Shown piece after piece: positions 19,410 to 29,390 of a stretch of DNA of 64,000 nt; within the stretch, counting starts at the first letter, position 1, and each line of letters starts with the position of its first letter. The position numbers were made by a program, and so were the translations under genes. The stretch is taken from assembly GCF_018417595.1 (NCBI RefSeq), contig NZ_CP070982.1, positions 2,133,501-2,197,500 of the forward strand, given 5' to 3'. Below the pieces are notes generated by a model. The model had not been told where the DNA came from and made no database searches. It saw only the letters and a program-made list of their open reading frames with translations. The DNA is from Pseudomonas entomophila. GTDB lineage: Bacteria; Pseudomonadota; Gammaproteobacteria; Pseudomonadales; Pseudomonadaceae.

Positions 19410-21791
19410 ATGAAATTCAGTGAACAGTGGCTGCGCGGTTGGGTAAACCCGCAAGTCTCCCGTGACGAACTGGTTGCCCGCCTGTCCATGGCCGGCCTCG
19501 AAGTCGACAGCGTGACCCCCGCTGCCGGCCAGTTCAGCGGCATCGTGGTGGGCGAGATCCTCACCACCGAACAACACCCGGACGCCGACAAGCTGCGCGT
19601 GTGCCAGGTGAGCAACGGCGCAGAGACCTTCCAGGTGGTCTGCGGCGCCCCGAATGCCCGCCCAGGCATCAAGATCCCGTTCGCCATGATTGGCGCCGAA
19701 CTGCCGGGCGACTTCAAGATCAAGAAGGCCAAGCTGCGCGGCGTCGAGTCGTTCGGCATGCTCTGCTCGGCGGCTGAACTGCAGATCACCGAAGAGAACG
19801 ACGGCCTGCTGGAGCTGGCGGCTGACGCCCCGGTTGGCGAAGACATTCGCAAGTACCTGAACCTGGACGACGCCAGCATCGAGATCGGCCTGACCCCGAA
19901 CCGCGGTGACTGCCTGTCCATCGCCGGCATGGCTCGTGACGTCAGCGCCCTGTACGACGTACCGGTCACCCGCCCGGCGGTGCCAGCCGTACCGGCTGCC
20001 CACGACGAAGTGCGCCCGGTCGAAGTCAGCGCCCCGGCCGCTTGCCCACGCTACCTGGGCCGCGTCATCCGCAACGTCGACCTGAGCAAGCCGACCCCGC
20101 TGTGGATGGTCGAGCGCCTGCGCCGCAGCGACGTGCGCAGCATCGACGCCGCCGTCGACATCACCAACTACGTGATGCTCGAACTCGGCCAGCCGATGCA
20201 CGCCTTCGACCTCGCCGAAATCAACGGCGGCATCCGCGTGCGCATGGCCGAGGAGGGCGAAAAGCTCGTCCTGCTGGACGGTCAGGAAGTTGCCCTGCGC
20301 GCCGACACCCTGGTGATCGCCGACCACACCCGCGCCCTGGCCATCGCCGGCGTGATGGGTGGCGAGCACAGTGGCGTCAACACCGAGAAGACCCGCGACC
20401 TGTTCCTCGAAAGCGCCTTCTTCGAGCCGATCTCCGTCGCTGGCAAGGCCCGTTCCTACGGCCTGCACACCGACGCCTCGCACCGCTACGAGCGCGGCGT
20501 GGATTCGCAACTGGCCCGTGAAGCCATGGAGCGCGCCACCGCCCTGGTGCTGGAGATCGTCGGCGGCGAAGCCGGCCCGATCGTCGAAGCCGTGAGCGAG
20601 CAGCACCTGCCGAACATCGCGCCGATCACCCTGCGCGCCGAACGCATCACCCAGATGCTCGGCATGGAGATGGACGCCGCCCAGGTCGAGCAACTGCTCA
20701 ACGCCCTGGAGCTGAAGACCAGCGCAAGTGGGGCAGGGGAGTGGACTGTCACCGTCCCAAGCCACCGCTTCGACGTCAGCCTGGAAGTCGACCTGATCGA
20801 AGAGCTGGCCCGCCTGTACGGCTACAACAACCTGCCGGTGCGCTACCCGCAGGCCCGCCTGGCCCCGCAAGCCCGCCCGGAAACCCGCGGCGAGCTGCCG
20901 AACCTGCGCCGCCTGCTGGTCGCCCGCGGCTACCAGGAAGCCATCACCTACAGCTTCATCGACCCGAAACTGTTCGAGCTGTTCACCCCAGGCGTCGAGC
21001 CGCTGCTGCTGGCCAACCCCATCTCCAGCGACATGGCCGCCATGCGCGCCTCGCTGTGGCCGGGCCTGGTCAAGGCGATGCAGCACAACCTCAACCGCCA
21101 GCAAGACCGCGTGCGCCTGTTCGAAAGCGGCCTGCGCTTCGTCGGCCAGCTCGGTGACCTCAAGCAGCAGCCAATGATCGCCGGCGTCGTCACCGGCAGC
21201 CGCCAGCCAGAAGGCTGGGCGAACGGTCGCGACGGCATCGACTTCTTCGACGTCAAAGCCGACGTGGAAGCCCTGCTGGGCTACTCGGGCGCCCTGAGCG
21301 ACTTCACCTTCGTCGCCGGCAAGCACCCAGCCCTGCACCCAGGCCAGACCGCCCGCATCGAGCGCGACGGCAAGGAAGTCGGTTACCTCGGCGCCATCCA
21401 CCCGGAGCTGGCCAAGACCCTCGGCCTCGACCGCCCGGTGTTCGTCTTCGAGCTGGTGCTTGGTGATGTAGTCGAAGGCCGCCTGCCGAAGTTCAGCGAG
21501 CTGTCCAAGTTCCCGGAAACCCGTCGTGACCTGGCCTTGATCGCAGGTCGTGATGTAGCTTCTAGCTCGGTGCTTGAAGTAATTCGTGACAATGCAGGCG
21601 AATGGCTCACAGACCTCAGGCTGTTTGACGTCTACCAGGGTAAAGGCATTGATCCTGATAGAAAAAGCCTGGCCGTCGGCTTGACCTGGCAACATCCATC
21701 GCGCACTCTTAACGACGATGAGGTGAATGAAACCCTGCAAACCATCCTCACCTCGCTTGAACAAAGGTTGAACACCACGTTAAGGAAATAA
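19410..21791 (+). CDS. pheT: Phenylalanyl-tRNA synthetase, beta subunit
   Basis: Beta subunit, 793 residues, full length. It has the N-terminal EMAP/tRNA-binding domain ('[20 protein letters not shown]'), B3/B4 editing domain, B5 domain and C-terminal anticodon-binding FDX-ACB domain ('[17 protein letters not shown]'). The ATG at 19410 ([12 protein letters not shown]) follows CAGGAG; a longer frame from 19287 overlaps pheS and is a shadow. The next gene, ihfA, starts four bases after the stop. Confidence 0.97.
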   Translation: MKFSEQWLRGWVNPQVSRDELVARLSMAGLEVDSVTPAAGQFSGIVVGEILTTEQHPDADKLRVCQVSNGAETFQVVCGAPNARPGIKIPFAMIGAELPGDFKIKKAKLRGVESFGMLCSAAELQITEENDGLLELAADAPVGEDIRKYLNLDDASIEIGLTPNRGDCLSIAGMARDVSALYDVPVTRPAVPAVPAAHDEVRPVEVSAPAACPRYLGRVIRNVDLSKPTPLWMVERLRRSDVRSIDAAVDITNYVMLELGQPMHAFDLAEINGGIRVRMAEEGEKLVLLDGQEVALRADTLVIADHTRALAIAGVMGGEHSGVNTEKTRDLFLESAFFEPISVAGKARSYGLHTDASHRYERGVDSQLAREAMERATALVLEIVGGEAGPIVEAVSEQHLPNIAPITLRAERITQMLGMEMDAAQVEQLLNALELKTSASGAGEWTVTVPSHRFDVSLEVDLIEELARLYGYNNLPVRYPQARLAPQARPETRGELPNLRRLLVARGYQEAITYSFIDPKLFELFTPGVEPLLLANPISSDMAAMRASLWPGLVKAMQHNLNRQQDRVRLFESGLRFVGQLGDLKQQPMIAGVVTGSRQPEGWANGRDGIDFFDVKADVEALLGYSGALSDFTFVAGKHPALHPGQTARIERDGKEVGYLGAIHPELAKTLGLDRPVFVFELVLGDVVEGRLPKFSELSKFPETRRDLALIAGRDVASSSVLEVIRDNAGEWLTDLRLFDVYQGKGIDPDRKSLAVGLTWQHPSRTLNDDEVNETLQTILTSLEQRLNTTLRK

Positions 21792-21795
21792 CGGC

Positions 21796-22098
21796 ATGGG
21801 TGCTCTGACGAAAGCTGAGATGGCCGAAAGGCTGTACGAGGAGCTGGGGCTTAACAAGCGTGAGGCCAAGGAGCTGGTCGAGCTGTTTTTCGAAGAAATT
21901 CGGCACGCGCTTGAAGACAACGAGCAGGTCAAGCTGTCCGGTTTCGGCAACTTCGACCTTCGCGACAAACGCCAGCGGCCGGGCCGCAACCCTAAAACAG
22001 GGGAAGAGATCCCGATCACCGCGCGCCGCGTCGTCACCTTTCGTCCAGGGCAGAAGCTGAAAGCCCGGGTAGAGGCCTATGCTGGAACCAAGCCATAA
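21796..22098 (+). CDS. ihfA: Integration host factor, alpha subunit
   Basis: DNA-bending HU/IHF-family protein of 100 residues. It has '[20 protein letters not shown]', the hydrophobic core '[20 protein letters not shown]' and the DNA-intercalating arm '[18 protein letters not shown]'. It works as a heterodimer with IhfB in transcription, replication and recombination. It is coupled to pheT (4-base gap), the normal gamma-proteobacterial arrangement. The next gene overlaps its end by 20 bases. Confidence 0.97.
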   Translation: MGALTKAEMAERLYEELGLNKREAKELVELFFEEIRHALEDNEQVKLSGFGNFDLRDKRQRPGRNPKTGEEIPITARRVVTFRPGQKLKARVEAYAGTKP

Positions 22099-22435
22099 CG
22101 ACGAGCTGCCCCCCATCCCGGGCAAACGCTACTTCACCATCGGTGAAGTCAGCGAGCTCTGTGCGGTAAAACCGCACGTGCTGCGCTACTGGGAGCAGGA
22201 ATTTCCGCAGCTCAACCCGGTGAAGCGCCGTGGGAATCGGCGGTATTATCAGCGGCAAGACGTGCTGATGATCCGCCAGATCCGCGCTTTGCTGTATGAC
22301 CAGGGCTTTACCATTGGCGGGGCGCGGTTACGGCTCTCCAGTGATGAGGTCAAGGATGAGTCCAGCCAGTACAAGCAGCTGATTCGGCAGATGATTGCGG
22401 AATTGGAGGATGTGTTGGTGGTGCTCAAGAAGTGA
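22079..22435 (+). CDS. MerR-family transcriptional regulator
   Basis: Regulator of 118 residues. The winged helix-turn-helix '[21 protein letters not shown]' lies at residues 18-38 and is followed by '[19 protein letters not shown]' and a short C-terminal coiled coil without a metal-binding Cys cluster. The inducer is unknown. The location behind ihfA is conserved in pseudomonads as I recall. It overlaps ihfA by 20 bases in another frame, so translation is probably coupled. Confidence 0.9.
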   Translation: MLEPSHNDELPPIPGKRYFTIGEVSELCAVKPHVLRYWEQEFPQLNPVKRRGNRRYYQRQDVLMIRQIRALLYDQGFTIGGARLRLSSDEVKDESSQYKQLIRQMIAELEDVLVVLKK

Positions 22436-22534
22436 CCTGGTTGGCGACGAGTGGAAATTTTTGAAAAAAAGCTTCCATTATTCAAAAGGTTAGGTTAAAT
22501 TCTTCAACGTTCTCAGCGGTATCGAGAATGATGT

Positions 22535-22611
22535 CGGGGCGTAGCGCAGCCCGGTAGCGCACTTGCATGGGGTGCAAGGGGTCGAGTGTTCGAATCACTC
22601 CGTCCCGACCA
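22535..22611 (+). tRNA. tRNA-Pro (anticodon GGG)
   Basis: A complete cloverleaf is visible: acceptor stem CGGGGCG/CGTCCCG, D arm GCGC...GCGC, anticodon stem CTTGC/GCAAG with loop ATGGGGT giving anticodon GGG, T arm GAGTG-TTCGAAT-CACTC, and the encoded ACCA end. It marks the left edge of an AT-richer accessory island. No copy of its 3' end is visible further downstream. Confidence 0.97.
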
Positions 22612-22625
22612 AAATACTCCAAAGA

Positions 22626-22660
22626 ATCCAGTCACTTAGCGGTGGCTGGATTTTTTTATG
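22626..22660 (+). terminator. Terminator after tRNA-Pro
   Basis: Stem AATCCAG / CTGGATT with an interior loop, followed by a long T run just behind the tRNA. Confidence 0.8.
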
Positions 22661-23078
22661 CCTTCGTTTTTTACCGCTGATAGAAATTTACCCCACTTTT
22701 TGCGCCACCGAGATGTTGATTAGATTTCGTGGGCTGCTTAGTACATCGAAATCCGTGACTGCGGGTTGTTCAGAGCCGTTTACGTCTATGGTTTGATGGT
22801 CAGATGCTCGCACCAACTGAATTGCAAATGGTAAATCTCAGTTGGCCGCTTTCGACCCATAGCTGCCCTTCGCGAAAGGCAGCTACCGGCCAAAAGCGGA
22901 CATTCTGGCTTCTTATTAGCGCCCAACTGATAGGCCACTCCAATCTGAGCTTTTTTATGGCGTATCTGGTTAGGCTGCCCAATTCGCGCCACAAAAACCT
23001 CAGAGTGAGTGATAATACTGAGGTGTTTCTTGGCTATCAGCTTTGCAAGGGCGAGGCTATCTGTCAAAAGGAGGTGAT
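22661..23078. other. AT-richer spacer with an intergenic hairpin repeat
   Basis: No gene of credible composition is present. A structured block at 22846-22897 reads ggccgctttcgaccc, then AGCTGCC..GGCAGCT as a hairpin, then ggccaaaagcgg. This kind of sequence recurs between genes in pseudomonads. A related hairpin, GAAGCAGCC..GGCTGCTTTC followed by gaccc, lies at 27737-27766, just behind the large NTPase gene, so the gene is bracketed by two such elements. Confidence 0.5.
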
Positions 23079-26000
23079 ATGAGTCTTGCTGGCATACGAT
23101 CTAACCGCGGTGACGGCTATCAAACCTTGGTTGCTTTTGATTGGGCATTAACCGTCCTATCCGACGAAAACTATCAATGGCTCGAAATTGATTCGATAAC
23201 TTGTCTGGTCGACGATGTTGTCATTGGAAAAGCTGATGGCACTGTTATCGCATGCCAATGCAAAAAAAATCAAATCGATTTCAAAGATTGGTCTACTAAT
23301 GATCTCGCGGACGAGCTTGGTAAAGCTGCAAGGCTGATTGGTCAGAATGATAATTCTAAAGTTTATTTTTATTCGAGAAGCAACTTCGGAAAACTGGGGA
23401 AGTTAAAAGAATATAGTGAGACTCAGCAAGATGCGAGCGGCTATGAAAGTAGTTTAAGCAACGAAAACCAAAAGACAGACACCACCCTCTCGACATTGCT
23501 CAGTTCCTACGCTCCAGGTCTATCAACCTTTGAATTTTTTAGTTGTACAGAGTTTGAAACTAGCGGTACTCTAGGGCGTATGCAAGACAAGTTACGAGAG
23601 CGATTGCGTAATATGGTCAGTAATCTGGATGCAGCATTTAATGCACTCTGGGTTCATCTAGATAACTTGGGCGCCCGAATGAGTAGTGATGGATCGCTCT
23701 CAGTCGCTCAGCATCGGTTCACCAAATCCAATCTTGAAGCCATTCTTAACAAGGCAGGAGCGCTACTAGTTCCTCCCGTAAATATTGCGGAAGTTCGTGC
23801 ATCGTTTTCCAGTGTTTCAGCTATCGGAAGATCATGGCGACGTGATGTAGCAGGTCAGAAAATACCCAGCCCCGTCGTGGATGATCTGCTGGATGCAATC
23901 AACTCGGGGCGACGCGCTATCTTGCTTACCGGTTCACCTGGTTCGGGAAAAACCTGCGTGATGCTGGATGTACAGGAAACTTTAGAGCGAAACGCACAGC
24001 GTTGCACGAGTATCGTGCCGCTCTTCATCCAGTCTCGTGAATTTTCTGACTTGACTACCTTTCAAGATCGACATGCTTTTGGACTTTCTGAACAGTGGGT
24101 GAATCAAGCTGCACGTATTGCAGAAAGTGCGCATGTTGTTGTGATAATCGACTCCCTGGATGTGCTATCTATTGCACGGGACCATCGTGTGCTCACCTAT
24201 TTCCTATCTCAGATAGATCGTCTCTTATTGATTCCAAATGTGAGTGTAGTGACCTCATGTCGAAACTTCGACAGGCATTACGATCGCAGAATTGCGGAGA
24301 GACAATGGGAGTGCGAATTCAAATGTTCACCCTTGGATTGGGATGCTCAGATAGCACCATTACTGGACGCATTGGGGATTGTTTCCGTTGACATTGATGC
24401 TGTTACGCGAGAATTAATTAGAAACCCTCGGGAGCTTGCATTATACGTCGATTTAGCACTTCTGGAAGGAGGCTTTAACGTCATCACCAGCCAAGCGTTG
24501 GCACAGCGTTATCTTGATGGGATTGTACGAGCAGAGGCCTCGCTTGGTGATACTGCGATACGAGCAATTGAACGCATTGCCGCAGAAATGCTCGAATCAC
24601 GCAGTTTGGTTATACCATATCAGCGCTTTCCTGCATCACCGGAGATTCTGCGATCATTGTGTAGCTTAAACGTGTTGCAAGAAACTCAGGATGGCAAGCT
24701 GACCTTCGGGCATCAGACACTACTAGATATTCTAGTCATCAGTGGAGCGCAGAGAGCCGGTGTTACGCTGAACCAATTCATTCAGAGTTTGCCCCCGGTA
24801 CCCTTTGTTCGCCCCAGTATTCGTAGTTTTGTTGCGCAGTTGGCTCTTGGGGAGCGGCGTGATTTCAGAAAACAGATACGAGCAGTATTGACAGGTAAAG
24901 CCGTCTTTCATATCCGGCGCTTGGTTGCTGAGTCTTTTGCAGAACAGTTGCCCGTCGAAGAGGACTGGCCCTTAATACGTGAGTTACGAGGAAATCACCG
25001 CGATGTTTTTCAGGTGATATACACCTCCGCCAATGCTGTCGAGTGGCATCGATTTTGGCTTAAGTATCTGGTGCCCATACTTAAGGCAGGGCGAGATATA
25101 GAAGGCTACATGGGGCATGTACATCAGATATCTCGCTGGAAGAATGAAGATCCAGAATCAGTTGTTTCATTCTGGCATGAAGCACTGTCTCTAGATTGGG
25201 TCGATCACAATCAATTGTTTCAGCAGTTGCCACTGTACTTGTCTGAGTTTTCAGCAGAAAACGTAATCCTAGTTGTTCCGTTGCTTAAGTCGCTTCTGGA
25301 TACGCCCTCAACCGATCACGACTTCTTAGGGCGCTTGGTCGCTTGCTGCGTAAATGCTGGAGTTATAGGAGATGATCTGCTTTGGCATTATGTGGCTGGT
25401 GGCATTGAGGAAGAAGATCTTCTGGAGTACCGGTACGATAAAAATTTGCGCTGCCAATCCCATGAGTTCGGCGATTGTCAGGATAATTTTTTCCTACAAC
25501 GCATGCAGCAATCTACGAGATTGCTTGATCTGGCTGTGGCGTCGATTGAGCATTGGAGTGCAATACGCAGCTCACGTTATGGAGAAACCCGTGTTGGCTA
25601 CCGATATGGTTTTCTGAGCGAGACATCGTTCGAACAGACACATAGTCGGCGAGACATGCATCACGTAGATAGCATTGATGCTCTGCTCGATGCAGTAGAG
25701 GCCTCAATTCTCCATCATGCAAAAACGCATTCACGCTGGTGGCGAGATAATCGATCGCGCCTTTGTTTCAATAAAGAAGGGGCATTGCTGTACTTTGGGG
25801 TGCAAGCTTGCACTGCGACACCAGTAGCCAATATTGATCTGATTGGTTACATGTTGCGCGACCAGAATATCCTTGAGTTTCAACTGAGCTATGAGTTGGG
25901 TGCGCTAATTCAATCAGCATTTATGCTTCTAGAGGAAGCAACACAAGATGCTGTGACCGCTACCATATTAAATATTTTTTATGAGTACGCATCGGAATAC

Positions 26001-27644
26001 TGGGTGCTTAAAAAACGTGCGGAGTTAATCCTTGCAGTCCCCTGCTACCTGCGCTCGCCAGAGGCGCAAGCAGTGATTGACGAGTATGGGAAAACGGTTG
26101 GAGTAACTGATCGTCAGCCGGATGTTCGTTCATGGGGTGGCGCAGTCAGAGCGCCATTTTCATTTGATGTCTTTCTAGAGGCCAGCGATAGCTCGGTGAT
26201 GCACCTACTAGCGCACTACAGCGGCTATTCAGATTGGCACGGGGTTGAATTTCTGGTCGGTGGTGAACATGAAGTTGGCATGCAACTTCAAGAGGCTGCC
26301 TCTCGGCATCCCACTCGATTCATGAGGCTTTTGCCAAACTACTGGGCTGACATTCCAGAAAAATTTCGCGATGACATCATGGATGGTGTGGCCAATTACA
26401 TGGCCCGTCGGCATGGGAACCTGCGAGCGGACGAACATTGGATACCTATTGAGGAGCCAGAGGCTACAGCTCTAGCTAGTCAAATTCTCGATGAGCTTGG
26501 AAGGCACACTCAGCACTGGCGGCTCCGGCGCTCCGCAGCCAAAGCATTGGAAGCCTGTGCCAATGCTGTAAATAACCTGATTGATGCCGAACGACTTGTA
26601 TTTTTAGCCATAGCTTTTCTGCGCCTTGAGGAAGTCAGCCCGTACAGGGGTGATAAAGTTTGCTTGATCTCGCTGGGGATCAATATGGCTAAGGGCGATG
26701 TAGCCGAAGCCTTAACAATATTAGCTAGTGACGTTCAAAAAATTGGCGGTTCGTTCCCCGAGCTATTACTTCCTACATTGCGTCGTTTTGCAGGAGATGA
26801 GCATCCTGCGATTCGCGCAGTAATCCTTAGACGACTGCCTTATTTGCAGAGCAAGAATTTTGAACTGGGCTGGAGCCTGTTTCATGCTGCTATGCGAGAT
26901 GCAGACGGGCTCTGGGAGATCGCCGAACCCTGCCTCTATTATGCTTATCACAATAATTTTGCCGTAGTAGAACCTTTACTTAAGCGCCTCCGCTGTGAAG
27001 GCAAAGAAAAAGATTTAGAAGTTTGGGGGCGTATTTCAGCTTTATGCGCCCTGTCTAAACACATCAATATTACTGATGTGATACAGGACTTGAAGGCTCT
27101 TGATGCTACAGACGCATGGCTGGGTGCTGCATCAGTCTGGGCGCATACTGAAAATATTCAGCAGCAAGGTGAGGGGTGCTTTGCTGGGTTGGAAGCAGGG
27201 TTAAATGCCAGCGGTGCACATGCCTTGGCTGTTGCCGGAAAGTTTGAGCGTATTTTCGGAGATAAAACTCCCCCTGTTTTTGCGCCTATAGGGCTTATTC
27301 GAAAATGTTTTTCGATATTCGAAAATGACAGCCATAGCGAGAGGAAACACCATAGGCTTTACGGTTTTCATAAATGGCTTAACACGATTGCAGAATATGA
27401 CCCGGAGCTTGCCCTCGAGGCACTCAGAATCTATCTGGCATACGTAAAAAAGAGCCAACCATATCTTTACGACCACGAAAACAGCCTCACCCAACTAATG
27501 ACAAGGCTCTTTGCAGAAGCAGAAGAACTAGAAGAGTCCGACGAGGGTTTGATGCTGAGAAGTGTTGTGGAGGTACAAGACACTTTACTTTCGCTAAGGG
27601 TAAATGGTGTAACCGATTGGCTGAAAGCTGCCGAGCGCCCCTGA
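23079..27644 (+). CDS. Avs-like STAND NTPase with N-terminal nuclease domain
   Basis: Very large protein, 1521 residues. The N-terminal region (about 10-65) looks like a PD-(D/E)xK nuclease of the Mrr/Cap4 kind: Glu36, Asp45-Asp46, then Gln60-x-Lys62 in 'VIACQCKKN'. A P-loop NTPase follows, with Walker A 'GSPGSGKT' at about 285-292 and Walker B 'VVVIIDSLDVLS' with Asp358. The remaining ~1000 residues are mostly helical, as in the sensor part of STAND proteins. This order and size match Avs (AVAST) anti-phage proteins, which sense phage proteins and then cleave DNA; the assignment is by architecture only. The ribosome-binding site AAGGAGGTGAT is nearly full complement to 16S rRNA. Base composition is clearly more AT-rich than in the neighbours, suggesting acquisition. 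Confidence 0.75.
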   Translation: MSLAGIRSNRGDGYQTLVAFDWALTVLSDENYQWLEIDSITCLVDDVVIGKADGTVIACQCKKNQIDFKDWSTNDLADELGKAARLIGQNDNSKVYFYSRSNFGKLGKLKEYSETQQDASGYESSLSNENQKTDTTLSTLLSSYAPGLSTFEFFSCTEFETSGTLGRMQDKLRERLRNMVSNLDAAFNALWVHLDNLGARMSSDGSLSVAQHRFTKSNLEAILNKAGALLVPPVNIAEVRASFSSVSAIGRSWRRDVAGQKIPSPVVDDLLDAINSGRRAILLTGSPGSGKTCVMLDVQETLERNAQRCTSIVPLFIQSREFSDLTTFQDRHAFGLSEQWVNQAARIAESAHVVVIIDSLDVLSIARDHRVLTYFLSQIDRLLLIPNVSVVTSCRNFDRHYDRRIAERQWECEFKCSPLDWDAQIAPLLDALGIVSVDIDAVTRELIRNPRELALYVDLALLEGGFNVITSQALAQRYLDGIVRAEASLGDTAIRAIERIAAEMLESRSLVIPYQRFPASPEILRSLCSLNVLQETQDGKLTFGHQTLLDILVISGAQRAGVTLNQFIQSLPPVPFVRPSIRSFVAQLALGERRDFRKQIRAVLTGKAVFHIRRLVAESFAEQLPVEEDWPLIRELRGNHRDVFQVIYTSANAVEWHRFWLKYLVPILKAGRDIEGYMGHVHQISRWKNEDPESVVSFWHEALSLDWVDHNQLFQQLPLYLSEFSAENVILVVPLLKSLLDTPSTDHDFLGRLVACCVNAGVIGDDLLWHYVAGGIEEEDLLEYRYDKNLRCQSHEFGDCQDNFFLQRMQQSTRLLDLAVASIEHWSAIRSSRYGETRVGYRYGFLSETSFEQTHSRRDMHHVDSIDALLDAVEASILHHAKTHSRWWRDNRSRLCFNKEGALLYFGVQACTATPVANIDLIGYMLRDQNILEFQLSYELGALIQSAFMLLEEATQDAVTATILNIFYEYASEYWVLKKRAELILAVPCYLRSPEAQAVIDEYGKTVGVTDRQPDVRSWGGAVRAPFSFDVFLEASDSSVMHLLAHYSGYSDWHGVEFLVGGEHEVGMQLQEAASRHPTRFMRLLPNYWADIPEKFRDDIMDGVANYMARRHGNLRADEHWIPIEEPEATALASQILDELGRHTQHWRLRRSAAKALEACANAVNNLIDAERLVFLAIAFLRLEEVSPYRGDKVCLISLGINMAKGDVAEALTILASDVQKIGGSFPELLLPTLRRFAGDEHPAIRAVILRRLPYLQSKNFELGWSLFHAAMRDADGLWEIAEPCLYYAYHNNFAVVEPLLKRLRCEGKEKDLEVWGRISALCALSKHINITDVIQDLKALDATDAWLGAASVWAHTENIQQQGEGCFAGLEAGLNASGAHALAVAGKFERIFGDKTPPVFAPIGLIRKCFSIFENDSHSERKHHRLYGFHKWLNTIAEYDPELALEALRIYLAYVKKSQPYLYDHENSLTQLMTRLFAEAEELEESDEGLMLRSVVEVQDTLLSLRVNGVTDWLKAAERP

Positions 27645-27826
27645 TTTGGCCTAGATCCAGTAGCTATCTCATAGTGAGTTGACTGACAACTCCTGGCCGC
27701 TTTGTGCCAATGCTGAGCGGCCGCATTGGGTCGGAAGCAGCCGTTCACGAGTGGCTGCTTTCGACCCGAAGCTACCATTTGAGGGTGTCTCCGAATCTAG
27801 GGGCATTTCAGTTTGACAAATTAAAC

Positions 27827-29002
27827 TCAGCCTTCGATTGCTATAAGTCGCTGCTTCAACTGATCGTTGAGCGACACGCCATTTATGCCTGAGTGAATCT
27901 CGCGATGGCAGGACGGGCAGACAGCCCCTACGTATCGAGGGTGGTCTAGGCCTCCGTCGGAGAGCCGATTTACATGATGCGGTTCCAGGTATGGGGTTCC
28001 ATCTTTCTTAAAAAAGGGAGCTGGCTTGTCACAGCTTTCACAGAAGCCTTTGGCACGCATGAGAACGTAGTGAGCGACCTTTCGACTGCGTTGGTAAATT
28101 TTGCGCTGCGCTGATTGGTCCATTGCATTCGTTACCGGCTTACAGGCAGCCAGAGCAGCTATTCGAGCCGCAGATAACGAATCTGCGAGTTCAACCTCTG
28201 TCTCCGGCTCAGTTTCGACACTCAGCTCTGGACTGCCCACAGGCACCAATCTGAATACAAGAGCAGTACGATCCTCGCCATCAACATCCGGCTGGGTTCG
28301 TTCAAAGACATCGGCGCAGCAGAACTCACCTATGTAGCGATTACCTTTTCCTTTGCCGAGCGATTGGAACAGATGAAGCGCACGACCTGTCTCCGCGTGC
28401 TCAGCGACAGCTCTGTTGCCACGATTCAATGTCATAGGCCCACGCTGCCCTTCACCGGTGTAGAGAAACGCACCGTTGTCCCAGCGGTCGGCATAGCCAT
28501 ATTGCTCGCCACTATCGCCTGTAAACAAGAAAATCGCCGGGTAGGTAGCGGATGCCGCTATGCCGCTCTGCCGGCTACCCCCGAATGGTCCGTTGATTTC
28601 AGTCACGCGATCGTAAATGGCCCCAGGCTCGAACTGCAGGACTGGTTCTAGACCAGTGCTCTGCAGCTCGATAATGGTAAATCCACGCTTTTCTAAATAG
28701 CGGTTTGTGAGGTGTCCGCCCGGGAATTGGCCCACTGCGATACCGGTTGCCAAGGAGACTATTTTCTTTGCTGGGTACGATGTACCCCCTACAGCAATCG
28801 CGTAACGGTGGGCAGGGTTCGTCTCCCAACCATGCCACTCTCGTCGTCCTCTAAAGTCGCGGTCAAATTCCAGCAAAGCCTCGTCAATACGTTCCTTCGA
28901 TACAGCTTTGATCGCCACGTGCGCCGCCCTTTGTCGCCGATGTTTGTAGGAAATTTCCCAATCGTCGCCAAAGTGATCAAACGGTTCAAGAAAAACTGGC
29001 AA
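27827..29002 (-). CDS. SRA-HNH type IV restriction endonuclease (McrA-like)
   Basis: Up to 391 residues. An N-terminal segment ('RYAIAVGGTSYPAKKIVSLA') resembles the head domain of ScoMcrA-type enzymes. A central SRA/YDG-like domain (about 120-240) includes 'GPFGGSRQSGIAASATYPAI' and 'DNGAFLYTGEGQRG'. The C-terminal HNH nuclease (about 320-372) has Zn pairs 'CESC' and 'CPSC' around 'LEPHHV' and ends in 'HREIH'. Such enzymes bind modified cytosines and cut the DNA, so this gene probably restricts phages with modified genomes. The first codon is uncertain: TTG at 29002 lacks a good ribosome-binding site, and GTG at 28918 is an alternative nearer the domain start. It is convergent with the Avs-like gene. 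Confidence 0.82.
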   Translation of the reverse strand: MPVFLEPFDHFGDDWEISYKHRRQRAAHVAIKAVSKERIDEALLEFDRDFRGRREWHGWETNPAHRYAIAVGGTSYPAKKIVSLATGIAVGQFPGGHLTNRYLEKRGFTIIELQSTGLEPVLQFEPGAIYDRVTEINGPFGGSRQSGIAASATYPAIFLFTGDSGEQYGYADRWDNGAFLYTGEGQRGPMTLNRGNRAVAEHAETGRALHLFQSLGKGKGNRYIGEFCCADVFERTQPDVDGEDRTALVFRLVPVGSPELSVETEPETEVELADSLSAARIAALAACKPVTNAMDQSAQRKIYQRSRKVAHYVLMRAKGFCESCDKPAPFFKKDGTPYLEPHHVNRLSDGGLDHPRYVGAVCPSCHREIHSGINGVSLNDQLKQRLIAIEG

Positions 29003-29217
29003 AGCGCCACTGCGATCGTAGCCTCCGCGCGAGAGTTCGTATGCGTTTCAGGTTCATATTCGTTGTGGCAGCAGGCGTGCCCAGGGTCTACGGAATCGGA
29101 TTTTCCCTCTTCTCTGTAGTCCGTTTCCGAAACATACTTCTACCCCCTTACAGCCCGTTGCAGCCGCTGCATCACCCATCTAGTCTCGCCAAGTCGCTGC
29201 CAATTCAGCGACCGGTT

Positions 29218-29337
29218 TTGACAGACCGGGAAGATAGTAACGCGCGTGCATGGCCGTCTATGGTGGCTGTACGTGGGGCACTTCGGTGCGCCGGTTTCCT
29301 ATTTTCCCGGTCTGTCAACCCGCGTACAGCTGCCACC
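29218..29337 (+). promoter_or_regulatory. Structured leader of the DUF6124 gene, two crossing inverted repeats
   Basis: Repeat A: 29218-29237 pairs with 29299-29318 over 20 bases with one mismatch (core TTGACAGACCGGGAAGATAG). Repeat B: GGTGGCTGTACG at 29262-29273 pairs with CGTACAGCTGCCACC at 29323-29337. A and B interlock, so they either exclude each other or form a pseudoknot. A 32-codon open frame (ATG 29250 to TGA 29348) runs through both. No other gene is credible between 29003 and 29390. I recall near-identical leaders ahead of related genes in other pseudomonads. Confidence 0.6.
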
Positions 29338-29390
29338 TTTCTGTTTGACAGCAGAGAACGGTAGCTCCATTTGAAAATAGGAGCTCTACC

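Noticed and set aside
29041..29364. A 107-codon frame ending '...SVNPRTAATFLFDSRER'
   Set aside because: It runs through the structured leader of the DUF6124 gene. Similar translations are familiar as mis-annotated Pseudomonas hypothetical proteins; the inverted repeats explain the conservation better.
22612..29390. Search for a second copy of the tRNA-Pro 3' end (attR)
   Set aside because: I scanned for 'ttcgaatcactccgtcccga' and shorter parts downstream and found none, so no attachment site is claimed.
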